DNA of 7,178 bases from an uncultured Lachnospiraceae bacterium (GCA_902783305.1 CACZQU010000377.1:1-7178); one strand, 5' to 3'; positions 1 to 6,505 are shown, counted from the first letter of the stretch. The notes: generated by a model not told the origin, from the letters alone. Numbers and translations: made by a program.

Positions 1-8
1 CAAAGCCA

Positions 9-1508
9 ATGCTAAAACCACTCAACATTGTCATGTCTTATCCGGTATCATGGACTGTTTATAAAATTGTAAACAACTTCGTACAGAATTTTTACGATGC
101 TCTGGGAAGAGAGAATTTTAAGCAGGGATTCAGTTATATCTACAAAGATGATTCCCTTACCTTCCGGGCGAATACAGGTTTTGCTAAAGAATGGCTCTAT
201 TATCTTGGCGCTTCAACAAAACGGAAGGAAAGGGGCCGATACGCAGGCGGATTTGGAGAAGGATTTAAGATAGCCGCCTTGGTAGCTATGAGGGATTATG
301 GTGCTCATATCCATATGGCCTCTCGGGACTGGCAGCTGGACGTAACGACTGTACCCGGGGATATTGATCTGGAAGGGGTCAGGGTGCTTGCATATGATAT
401 TCGTGAGCGGGAGTATGAAGAATCATCTCTTCTTTGTATAAACGGGATATCTGACGAATTCTTTCGCGAAACAGAATTTGTCCTTCGTTCTTTCTTATAT
501 AATGGTAATCCGGTTTTGGGCAAATGCCTTTTGGAAAACGAAAGCTTTGCCATTTATGAGACGGCGAAGGAGAAAAAAGGCCGTTTATTTGCGTGTTATG
601 AGTTCAGGGCATCACTGCCGTTTGCCCTTATCGTGTGTAATCATACCTTCACCCCTCCAAATGATGATCGGGATAGGGATACTTTTGATGACTATGACAC
701 GACAGATGCGGTGGAGGAGGTTTTTGAGAGGTTAGATGGGAAGACAGCGCTCCTGATCCTCGAGCACATGAAAAATCTCTGGAGCCCTTTTGGCGGAAAA
801 CAGTGTTATCGCAGGCGGAGATGGGAAACTGCGATCTCGATCCTGGTCAGGCGTGTTTATTGGAATTCTGAATCAAGAAGACTCTTTCTGGAACGGTATG
901 GTTCATCATTAGTCATACCAGACTATTCATATACTCGGGCAGAAAAGAACACGGCTGGAGTAGCCGCAGAGTGGTTCAGACGGTTCGAGGATCGAAAACA
1001 GTATAAATATGTGAGCCGATCCTTTCGTATATTTGGAATTTATACGGTGAGTGAGTTGTGCAGCAGATATGGCGGAGATCTTGTAGAGAGAAGCGCAGAT
1101 GAAAAAGAGACTGGGTACATAAATATCCTGGAAAAAGCTGCCCGATCAGTCCTCGGGGACATTCTTTGTCTGGAATCATTACCGAAATGCCGGATCCTGA
1201 TCAATGAGAAGGCACCCATGCAGGGATATACAACAGTGATTAAAGGATCTGGCCAGACAAATCCGTACGGATTAAGAGTCAGTGCAAAAGCGAAGTTTGT
1301 GTGGTTGAAGGCAGGGCTGTTTGCTCCTGACCGTTTCGCGGAAGCGTTCACGACATATTCTCATGAATTGCTGCATCAGTTTGGTGGAGATACCTCCTTG
1401 CAGTTTCATAAAGCACTGGCGATGATGAATGAGAGGATCATATACCACACACTTGCGCTGGAGACGTTTCAGGCAGAGTGGGTGGCGCTGAATTCAGATT
1501 ATAGCTGA
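9..1508 (+). CDS. GHKL-type ATPase fused to a HExxH metallopeptidase-like domain
   Basis: Predicted cytoplasmic two-part protein of 499 residues with no signal peptide or membrane segment. The N-terminus carries GHKL ATPase signatures: an N-box (NNFVQNFYDA, residues 22-31, with the Mg-binding Asn27), a GASTKR motif (67-72) and a glycine-rich lid box (GGFGEGFK, 80-87). The C-terminus carries a zincin motif, HELLHQFGGD (452-461), with a possible third ligand at Glu475, 19 residues after the second His (gluzincin-like); Asp461 or His467 are alternatives. The middle 200-400 is not recognised. The next gene is a full-length paralogue, and its Met1 aligns with this Met1, which supports the start. 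Only 8 bases lie upstream, so neither an RBS nor an earlier in-frame start can be judged. The canonical adenine-binding Asp of the DxGxG motif seems replaced (Arg53). The domain calls rest on motifs; an ATP-gated protease role is inference. Confidence 0.9.
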   Translation: MLKPLNIVMSYPVSWTVYKIVNNFVQNFYDALGRENFKQGFSYIYKDDSLTFRANTGFAKEWLYYLGASTKRKERGRYAGGFGEGFKIAALVAMRDYGAHIHMASRDWQLDVTTVPGDIDLEGVRVLAYDIREREYEESSLLCINGISDEFFRETEFVLRSFLYNGNPVLGKCLLENESFAIYETAKEKKGRLFACYEFRASLPFALIVCNHTFTPPNDDRDRDTFDDYDTTDAVEEVFERLDGKTALLILEHMKNLWSPFGGKQCYRRRRWETAISILVRRVYWNSESRRLFLERYGSSLVIPDYSYTRAEKNTAGVAAEWFRRFEDRKQYKYVSRSFRIFGIYTVSELCSRYGGDLVERSADEKETGYINILEKAARSVLGDILCLESLPKCRILINEKAPMQGYTTVIKGSGQTNPYGLRVSAKAKFVWLKAGLFAPDRFAEAFTTYSHELLHQFGGDTSLQFHKALAMMNERIIYHTLALETFQAEWVALNSDYS

Positions 1509-1509
1509 T

Positions 1510-1517
1510 GGGGGAGG
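1510..1517 (+). promoter_or_regulatory. Ribosome binding site for the TTG start at 1527
   Basis: GGGGGAGG lies immediately after the upstream stop codon and 9 bases before TTG 1527. No ATG or GTG in this frame gives a protein that aligns as well with the upstream paralogue. The site therefore fixes TTG as the start. Confidence 0.75.
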
Positions 1518-1526
1518 CGTAACGAA

Positions 1527-3029
1527 TTGAGAATTAACCTGGGAATAGCTCTTGATTATCCGGTAAATTGGGACTTTGAACAAGTACTGCGAGATCTGGT
1601 ACAGAATTTCTACGATGCGATTGACTACCATCAGTTTGGAAAAGAATTCAGATTCAGTTATACAGAAGAGAAAGGAAGCTATTTATTGGAAATGGAACTA
1701 AAAGGCCATCCTTTCTCTTATGAATGGCTGGTATATGTAGGAGGAAGTACGAAAAGAGGCAGCAGGAAGATCGGAAAATTCGGGGAAGGATTCAAGATCT
1801 GCATGTTGAGTCTTCTCAAAATGAAGATTTCTGACATTACCATGCATTCTGCAGACTGGGAGATCGTTCCGTGTGTATATGAGGAAATCATAGAAGAAGC
1901 GAGAATCCCCATGTTGGGATACGAGTATACCAAGGTTGAAGATGATGGAATCACTCTTCTCAGGATAAATGGGATTCCTCCTTACCATAAAAGACTGTTG
2001 GAGGAATCCCTTCTCCATTTCTTCTATCCTGAGAACCCTCTGTTTGGAGAACTGATTACGGATAGCGAAAATGTTTCAATCTATACAGCAGGTGAACGGA
2101 GAATTCCTTGCCAGCAGGAGCTGAACTTTAATGGTATTCTTTATATATGTGGATTGGCAAGGGGACGTCTCCCTCTTCCATTGTTTATCCTGGAAAAGAA
2201 CGCTGAAATAAGAGACACCAGAAAAAGGGAAATCTATCATTGGTTTGATGTTTGGATGGAAATGTATGAAATTGCAAGGAAACTTGATGCCGATGCATCC
2301 TTACGTATCCTTGAGCTTATGCACCAGTATTGGAATGACCGGCCGGTAAAACTGTATGATTGCAGGACCTGGTTTTATGTGATTTGCCAGTTGGTCAGAA
2401 ATATCAGTCTGTCAGGTGAGAAAAGCAAACTTTTTATGGAAAGACATCCGGATTTATATTATATTGAACGGGAGGGAAAAGATAAAAAAAGGAATGTCCT
2501 GATTCGGCAGACACAGATCTGGGCAAGGGAGAGGACAGGACTTGTCAATCCATGTTTTCGGTTGCTGGGCGCAAAATCATTGGTCGAAATATTCCTGAAG
2601 GAAAAAATGACAGGCTTTCGTCTTCCTGACCACAGAGAGAAACGTTTGATCGAACTGCTGGTAAGGATCTGTGATGTGCTGATTCCGGACTACCTTAAAG
2701 AGGAGTCTCCGCCCCCGGTTTTCATTGGGCGAAAGGGACAGGGATCCATGGATCCTCTCCGGTTTGCAGTGAGAGATTACAGGAAAAAATACCATCTTGA
2801 AAAAATCATTATGGAGGAAGACGATTTTCTTCCCACAGCGTTTGAAAAAACATTGGTAGGATATTGCGATAAGCTGATCCAGGTGTCGGGGAGCAGGCAA
2901 TGCAATCGGACAAATGTGCTTTTTACACAATTGGGGACGACATTGATCACGTTTTCTTTCCTGATCCCTGGCTGGAAAGCAGAATGGGAGAAGCTCGCTG
3001 CCGCATCCCCGGATGAAGATGACAGATAG
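1527..3029 (+). CDS. GHKL-type ATPase paralogue with a degenerate metallopeptidase-like domain
   Basis: A 500-residue paralogue of the preceding gene, aligning along its whole length. Shared landmarks are DYPVNW/SYPVSW at 10-15, QNFYDA at 26-31, GGSTKR (72-77 here), GKFGEGFK (83-90), an INGI strand near 145-155, a LILEHM/RILELM segment and the final AEW. The N-terminal module is expected to bind ATP, although the DxGxG Asp position reads Leu58 (Glu57 is adjacent). The C-terminal module aligns without gaps to the HELLH region of the neighbour, but reads DKLIQ (448-452) there and Thr at the candidate third-ligand position (~471). All predicted zinc ligands and the general base are thus missing, suggesting a pseudoprotease or regulatory subunit. 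The TTG start is set by a strong RBS and by alignment. It sits 18 bases after the first gene, so one operon and possibly a heteromeric complex are likely (inference). Confidence 0.9.
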   Translation: MRINLGIALDYPVNWDFEQVLRDLVQNFYDAIDYHQFGKEFRFSYTEEKGSYLLEMELKGHPFSYEWLVYVGGSTKRGSRKIGKFGEGFKICMLSLLKMKISDITMHSADWEIVPCVYEEIIEEARIPMLGYEYTKVEDDGITLLRINGIPPYHKRLLEESLLHFFYPENPLFGELITDSENVSIYTAGERRIPCQQELNFNGILYICGLARGRLPLPLFILEKNAEIRDTRKREIYHWFDVWMEMYEIARKLDADASLRILELMHQYWNDRPVKLYDCRTWFYVICQLVRNISLSGEKSKLFMERHPDLYYIEREGKDKKRNVLIRQTQIWARERTGLVNPCFRLLGAKSLVEIFLKEKMTGFRLPDHREKRLIELLVRICDVLIPDYLKEESPPPVFIGRKGQGSMDPLRFAVRDYRKKYHLEKIIMEEDDFLPTAFEKTLVGYCDKLIQVSGSRQCNRTNVLFTQLGTTLITFSFLIPGWKAEWEKLAAASPDEDDR

Positions 3030-3030
3030 T

Positions 3031-3037
3031 GAGGAAG
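3031..3037 (+). promoter_or_regulatory. Ribosome binding site for the TTG start at 3045
   Basis: GAGGAAG directly after the upstream TAG stop, 7 bases before TTG 3045. The nearby ATG 3038 is in another frame and meets a stop after eight codons, so TTG 3045 is preferred. Confidence 0.55.
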
Positions 3038-3044
3038 ATGGACA

Positions 3045-3344
3045 TTGCTCGAAATCAAAAATAAAGAATATTGGTATGGATATAGTGATAGCGGGTTAGC
3101 CAATGAGCCTTATTTTGATGGCTATTCTGAAGGATATAGACAATCGATGACAAATGGTGCTGTAATGTATTATCGTTTTTATCAGAAAAATCAAAACAAA
3201 GAAAATGGCATGCTGGCTCTTGCACAGGATATGATGGAAGAGATCAGCAGATTTGAGAAGTTGTATGGGAACTTGAGTGCGGAGAAGCTTTGTGAGATAA
3301 TAAACCTTGAAAGTGAGTATCTGGTGAGCATAAGATTCGATTAG
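3045..3344 (+). CDS. Small aromatic-rich protein of unknown function, third gene of the GHKL operon
   Basis: A 99-residue protein that I do not recognise. The first 46 residues hold 12 Tyr/Phe/Trp (9-11, 13, 23, 24, 27, 31, 42, 43, 45, 46) and two spaced GYS(D/E) motifs (12-15 and 26-29). The remainder (about 50-95) is charged and looks helical (QDMMEEISRFEKLYG and following). There is no signal peptide, transmembrane segment or metal-binding cysteine pattern. It starts with TTG 15 bases after the second GHKL gene with its own RBS, so it is almost certainly cotranscribed. By position it could be a partner, inhibitor or adaptor of the paired ATPase/protease proteins; this is inference from context only. 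A 62-base gap separates it from the regulator downstream. Confidence 0.75.
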   Translation: MLEIKNKEYWYGYSDSGLANEPYFDGYSEGYRQSMTNGAVMYYRFYQKNQNKENGMLALAQDMMEEISRFEKLYGNLSAEKLCEIINLESEYLVSIRFD

Positions 3345-3396
3345 AGTCAATTATAGATAGTAAAGCTTGGTAGAAAAAGGAAAAAGCCTTCTTTTG

Positions 3397-3405
3397 TGGT
3401 AGAAT
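3397..3405 (+). promoter_or_regulatory. Extended -10-like element just before the XRE gene
   Basis: TGgTAGAAT matches an extended -10 (TGnTATAAT) at five of six hexamer positions. No convincing -35 lies 16-18 bases upstream. Transcription would begin near 3412, inside codon 2 of the regulator as called. Either the match is fortuitous, or the start point is unusually close and the mRNA nearly leaderless. Weak call. Confidence 0.25.
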
Positions 3406-3406
3406 A

Positions 3407-3778
3407 ATGACGATAGGTGAGAAAATCTTAGAATTGATCCATGAAAAGGGAATGACTCAGAAACATTTTTCCGAAATGACAAGGATCCCACAGAGTACAT
3501 TAAGCAGTTGGAAAGGAAAAAAACAAAACCCGAGCCTGGATAAGCTCCAGGTAATCTGTGATGTGCTTAAAGTAGATCCCTATTACCTCATTTCCGGTAC
3601 AAAAATAAATGAGTCTGTGAATACGGAATATATTATTGTCTATCATGATAATGAAGAGGAATACCAGCTCCTGATTGAATTTCGGAAGCTGAACGAGGAT
3701 AACAGAAAGCGTCTTGCCGGTTATGCTAGGGCACTGCTGGATATGGAAGAAAAGAAAGGATCTGTGGAATTGGAGTAA
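3407..3778 (+). CDS. XRE/Cro-CI family transcriptional regulator
   Basis: A 123-residue DNA-binding protein. Residues 4-62 form a classic HTH_3 domain: the first helix, the TQKHFSEMTRIPQSTLSSW helix-turn-helix (17-35) and a typical NPSLDKL...LKVDPYYL tail (41-61). The C-terminal part contains a strand (NTEYIIVYHD, 72-81) and an amphipathic helix with LIEFRKLNEDNRKRLAGYA (89-107), as seen in many short Clostridia XRE proteins and possibly used for dimerisation. The ATG at 3407 is chosen because the HTH domain begins right after it. No strong RBS precedes it: the closest purine runs are more than 20 bases away. It lies 62 bases after the GHKL operon on the same strand and 34 bases before the truncated AAA-like gene. 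It may regulate either one; the targets are unknown. Confidence 0.92.
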   Translation: MTIGEKILELIHEKGMTQKHFSEMTRIPQSTLSSWKGKKQNPSLDKLQVICDVLKVDPYYLISGTKINESVNTEYIIVYHDNEEEYQLLIEFRKLNEDNRKRLAGYARALLDMEEKKGSVELE

Positions 3779-3797
3779 TATACCCGTTTTTCAGTAG

Positions 3798-3804
3798 AAG
3801 GAGG
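3798..3804 (+). promoter_or_regulatory. Strong ribosome binding site of the AAA-like relic
   Basis: AAGGAGG sits 8 bases before ATG 3813. This is a near-perfect Shine-Dalgarno and shows that the truncated gene keeps intact translation signals. Confidence 0.7.
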
Positions 3805-3812
3805 CTCGGAAA

Positions 3813-4055
3813 ATGGCAATCAAAATCGCTGTTGGAAATGAAAGCTTTGATGAGATCAGGAAAGCCGGCCTCTACTATGTAGATAAGACAGCACTGCTGT
3901 ATGACCTGGCAGACAGGACGAATAACAAGGTCACGCTGTTCACCCGGCCCCGCAGGTTTGGCAAGACTCTGAACATGAGCATGATGGGTTGTGGGGCAAT
4001 CCGTAAACTGTCACTTGTGGAGAGCTTTGACCGACAGGAAAGAATTTGGTTATGA
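3813..4055 (+). pseudogene. Truncated AAA-ATPase-like / PD-(D/E)XK nuclease family gene (N-terminal fragment)
   Basis: Only the first ~58 residues match the 'predicted AAA-ATPase' family (PF09820 type, usually about 500+ residues with a C-terminal PD-(D/E)XK-like nuclease domain). Visible landmarks are the FDEIRKAGLYYVDKT segment (12-26) and the P-loop-like RPRRFGKTLNMSM (45-57). After Met58 (about base 3986) the family sequence, normally continuing into a LKSFFE-like helix, is replaced by 22 unrelated residues and a stop. Walker B, the sensor motifs and the nuclease part are all missing. The RBS and start are intact, so a short peptide may still be made. Its TGA overlaps the ATG of the DUF2252 gene (ATGA). 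A deletion joining this gene to the DUF2252 upstream region is the simplest explanation. I do not expect ATPase function from this fragment. Confidence 0.8.
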
Positions 4056-5416
4056 AAAATATCGCGGAAATTAAACAGGCAGCAAAAGCATACAGGAAAA
4101 TTACTTCACGCAAGGAGCTTGGAGTATGGGATGTGCAGACGAATCGTCCGATTGTTGAAAGAATTATTCTGGATCAGGAAAAAACCAGGCAGCAGAACCT
4201 TATCCCGATCAGACGTGAGCGCATGTCCGCGAGTCCTTTTGCATTTTTCAGGGGTTCGGCTGCCATTCAGGCTTATGATCTGTCTTCCATGCCTGGAACT
4301 CCATTTACCGTGCAAGCCTGTGGAGATGCACATATTTCCAATTTCGGTATATTTGCTTCTCCGGAGCGAAGGATGGTCTTTGACATAAATGATTTTGACG
4401 AAACGCTTCGGGCGCCTTTTGATGTCGATATAAAGCGGCTGGCTGCCAGTATGGAAATCTGCGGAAGGCATCGGGGCTTTTCCAGGGATCAGCGTGAAGC
4501 GGCTGTATTTGAGGCTTCAGCGTTATATCGGAAAGCGATGATTGATTTCTCAGATCTTGGGAATATGGAAGTGTGGTACAGGCATCTGGACCTGGAGAGT
4601 CTGCTGGAGCAGGATGAATATTCCCTGAAGCAGAAAAGGCTTATGCACAGCATTCTTGAAAAAGCGTCACTGAAAACCAGTGAGCGTGCTGTGGAAAAGT
4701 ATATGGAAACTGCTGGCGGCAGACTTCAGATCAAAAGTAATCCTCCACTCATTGTTCCTGTTCGTGACATGATTTGTGAGGAAAAGGATCTCTGTGATTT
4801 CACCCATAATCTTCAGAAGGCTTTTGATATTTACAAGGAATCATTACCGAAGGAAAGACTCAGCCTGATCGATCAATATGAAATCGTTGAAGTGGCGCAT
4901 AAGGTGGCTGGTATAGGCAGTGTTGGGAGAAAAGCCTGGATACTTGTGCTTATGGGACGAGATAACGGTGATCCGCTTGTACTGCAAATCAAGGAAGCGG
5001 AGAAGTCTGTTCTTGAGCTTTATTATGGCTCCAGCCCTTACAGGGAATGCGGCCGGCGGGTAGTAGAGGGGCAGCGGGCCATCCAGACGGCGGGGGATAT
5101 CCTGCTGGGCTGGTTCTGCCTGGATTTTCCTGGAGGGATAAGGAATGACTGTTATGTCCGCCAGCTATGGGATTCCAAGGGCTCTGCTGATCTGGATAAA
5201 ATCAGTCTTGAAGGATACCAGGGGCTTTCCCTTATGTGTGCCTGGACTTTGGCTCATTCGCATGCCAAAACCGGGAACCGGCATTCAATCGCCGGATATC
5301 TCGGACAAAGCGATGCATTTGAACATGCCATGGTCAGGTATGCGAGTTCATATGCGGATCAGAATGAAGCGGATTATGCAATGTTTCTGAAGATGTCCGA
5401 AAAACCTCAGTCCTGA
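4052..5416 (+). CDS. DUF2252 family protein (kinase-like fold predicted)
   Basis: A full-length 454-residue member of DUF2252 (PF10009 type), recognised from SPFAFFRGSA (61-70), CGDAHISNFG (90-99), FDINDFDE (110-117), KRLAAS (128-133), VAGIGSVG (285-292), VLQIKEAEKS (310-319), YVRQLWDSKG (368-377) and LAHSHAKTG (400-408). CGDAHxxN and DINDFD resemble the catalytic loop and metal-binding Asp of aminoglycoside-phosphotransferase-like kinases. GIGSVG and the QIK lysine resemble the nucleotide loop and strand-3 Lys, but they come later in the chain. The protein is probably cytoplasmic and its substrate is unknown. ATG 4052 is preferred, with AGGAAAG (4036-4042) 9 bases upstream; TTG 4046 would add two residues. 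The start overlaps the stop of the truncated AAA-like gene, so it may be translationally coupled. The stop lies two bases from that of the convergent phosphodiesterase. Confidence 0.92.
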   Translation: MKNIAEIKQAAKAYRKITSRKELGVWDVQTNRPIVERIILDQEKTRQQNLIPIRRERMSASPFAFFRGSAAIQAYDLSSMPGTPFTVQACGDAHISNFGIFASPERRMVFDINDFDETLRAPFDVDIKRLAASMEICGRHRGFSRDQREAAVFEASALYRKAMIDFSDLGNMEVWYRHLDLESLLEQDEYSLKQKRLMHSILEKASLKTSERAVEKYMETAGGRLQIKSNPPLIVPVRDMICEEKDLCDFTHNLQKAFDIYKESLPKERLSLIDQYEIVEVAHKVAGIGSVGRKAWILVLMGRDNGDPLVLQIKEAEKSVLELYYGSSPYRECGRRVVEGQRAIQTAGDILLGWFCLDFPGGIRNDCYVRQLWDSKGSADLDKISLEGYQGLSLMCAWTLAHSHAKTGNRHSIAGYLGQSDAFEHAMVRYASSYADQNEADYAMFLKMSEKPQS

Positions 5417-5418
5417 GC

Positions 5419-6372
5419 TCATTCCCTTTCCACCACTGCCAGGTATTTTTCCCGCAGCTTCTGAAAGATCTGCTGACGCGCTTCGCTATCCAGACTGTTA
5501 AGGGCTTTTTCTTTCAGTCTCTCTGCTCCCTGAAGGTTTTCGGAGATCAGCCTTCCTATATTGAGTGACTTGGAGGTCAATGTACCATTTTCCCATGCTA
5601 TGGCAGCTTCCCTGGCTTTGTCTGGATAATTCGTGATGATTGCGTTGACACCTGCCTCCATGCATACAAACATCTGTTCCAGTGAGTCGATCGTCCAGAT
5701 ATTGACATCGATATCGTTCTTTGCGCAGTCCTCCATGAAGCGGGGCAAAAAGAGGTTGTAAAATGCCGGATGCAACGCGTTCATTCCGGCTTTTTTCGCG
5801 TATTCCGGCATCCAGGTATAGGCATCCGCGTACAAGAATCCAACTTTGGCATCTGGATCAAGAAGATGGATTTTTTCGACCGACTGATGATTGAATGAAG
5901 AATAGATGATTCTGTCACTCATCCCATATTCTTCAGCTATTTTCAATAATTCGCGCTCTATTCTCTGATAATGGATGATCCCTGTTTTCAGCTCCACATT
6001 AATTGTAAGACTTGTAGGCTTCAACATTTCATATACTTCACGTAAAGTCGGGATAGTGTAATGCTTTTCCTTCCCAAATCCGGTTCCGCGTGAATAATCA
6101 AACTGCCGAAGCTCATCCAGCGTATAATTCTTTACCCAGCCTTTGCCGGTGCTTGTGCGGTCCAGCTTCTCATCATGGATCACTACGATCTGCTGATCCT
6201 TCGTTTTGTGGACATCAAGCTCGATGCCGTCCGCCCCCAGCTTTACCGCCCATTCAAACGCCTCCATCGTATTTTCCGGCGCATATTCACTTGCTCCGCG
6301 GTGTGCCCATATTTTTACGGTGCTTTTCTTTTCTTTCACCATAGCATTGTTTATTGGTTCATGCGCTGACAT
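5419..6372 (-). CDS. Glycerophosphodiester phosphodiesterase family protein
   Basis: A 317-residue cytoplasmic GDPD. The family hydrolyses glycerophosphodiesters to sn-glycerol 3-phosphate and an alcohol, in phospholipid turnover. The TIM-barrel signatures are complete: HRGASEYAPENT (24-35, catalytic His24), ELDVHKTKD (51-59, metal ligands Glu51 and Asp53), VIHD (64-67, His66), NVELKT (125-130, Glu127), NIWTID (224-229) and ITNYPD (246-251). About 65 residues of charged helical sequence follow the barrel, longer than the usual ~240-250-residue cytoplasmic enzyme. There is no signal peptide. ATG 6372 is chosen because AAGGAG is 8 bases upstream. ATG 6450 (343 residues) is possible with a closer, weaker GAGAGG and would add a low-complexity polar stretch. 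A near-consensus promoter lies upstream. The gene is convergent with DUF2252. Confidence 0.93.
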   Translation of the reverse strand: MSAHEPINNAMVKEKKSTVKIWAHRGASEYAPENTMEAFEWAVKLGADGIELDVHKTKDQQIVVIHDEKLDRTSTGKGWVKNYTLDELRQFDYSRGTGFGKEKHYTIPTLREVYEMLKPTSLTINVELKTGIIHYQRIERELLKIAEEYGMSDRIIYSSFNHQSVEKIHLLDPDAKVGFLYADAYTWMPEYAKKAGMNALHPAFYNLFLPRFMEDCAKNDIDVNIWTIDSLEQMFVCMEAGVNAIITNYPDKAREAAIAWENGTLTSKSLNIGRLISENLQGAERLKEKALNSLDSEARQQIFQKLREKYLAVVERE

Positions 6373-6380
6373 GTACATTA

Positions 6381-6386
6381 CTCCTT
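6381..6386 (-). promoter_or_regulatory. Ribosome binding site deciding the GDPD start
   Basis: AAGGAG on the minus strand, 8 bases before ATG 6372 and only 2 before ATG 6378. The spacing favours 6372. The 8-base palindrome CCTGCAGG (6387-6394) lies immediately upstream. Confidence 0.7.
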
Positions 6387-6404
6387 CCTGCAGGATAGAT
6401 CTTT

Positions 6405-6424
6405 CCCTGACCAAAAGACCAGGG
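6405..6424 (-). other. Leader hairpin upstream of the GDPD RBS
   Basis: On the minus-strand transcript CCCUGGUC and GGUCAGGG can form an 8-pair stem (two G-U pairs) closed by a UUUU loop. No U-run follows it, so it is not a simple terminator in the GDPD direction. It lies 18 bases upstream of the AAGGAG site, a suitable place for translational control, if start 6372 is correct. Confidence 0.4.
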
Positions 6425-6440
6425 TTTTGCCTTTGGTGCT

Positions 6441-6505
6441 GTTCAGCCATTTACCTCTCAACATTCTTTAATCTGCGCCTGCCGCGTTTTTCCGGGAGGC
6501 TGAAC
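6441..6505 (-). other. Potential long-range stem in the GDPD leader
   Basis: GUUCAGCC (6505-6498 on the minus transcript) is perfectly complementary to GGCUGAAC (6448-6441). The stem would enclose the upstream ATG 6450 region and its GAGAGG. A second hairpin at 6500-6477 (GCCT-C-CCG with CGG-C-AGGC, loop GAAAAACG) shares bases 6498-6500 with this stem, so the two folds exclude each other. This resembles a two-state leader, but no known riboswitch class is recognised. Confidence 0.35.

Noticed and set aside
305..553. Open frames on the opposite strand or in other frames inside the two GHKL genes, the small gene, DUF2252 and GDPD
   Set aside because: They lie wholly within strongly supported genes, have no RBS or recognisable motifs, and overlap conserved residues of the real frame.
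1172..1186. 15-base sequence GGAATCATTACCGAA found again at 4837-4851
   Set aside because: Both copies lie in coding sequence and encode ESLPK in unrelated proteins in the same codon phase. No extension of similarity exists, so chance is the best explanation.
9..3029. Recent duplication or assembly artefact producing the two GHKL genes
   Set aside because: Nucleotide sequence differs throughout, even in the conserved N-box and glycine box, where many codons differ synonymously. They are old paralogues.
3377..3395. Possible terminator AAGG-loop-CCTT followed by CTTTT between the small gene and the XRE gene
   Set aside because: The stem has only four pairs, two of them A-T, and the T-run is interrupted. 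It is too weak to call.
4046..4051. TTG 4046 as start of the DUF2252 gene
   Set aside because: It adds only two residues. ATG 4052 has acceptable SD spacing and is preferred, though TTG starts do occur in this locus.
6405..6424. Plus-strand rho-independent terminator (CCCTG...CAGGG followed by TTTT)
   Set aside because: No plus-strand gene ends nearby, the plus-strand stem has only five pairs with a ten-base loop, and the T-run is short. The minus-strand RNA fold is stronger.
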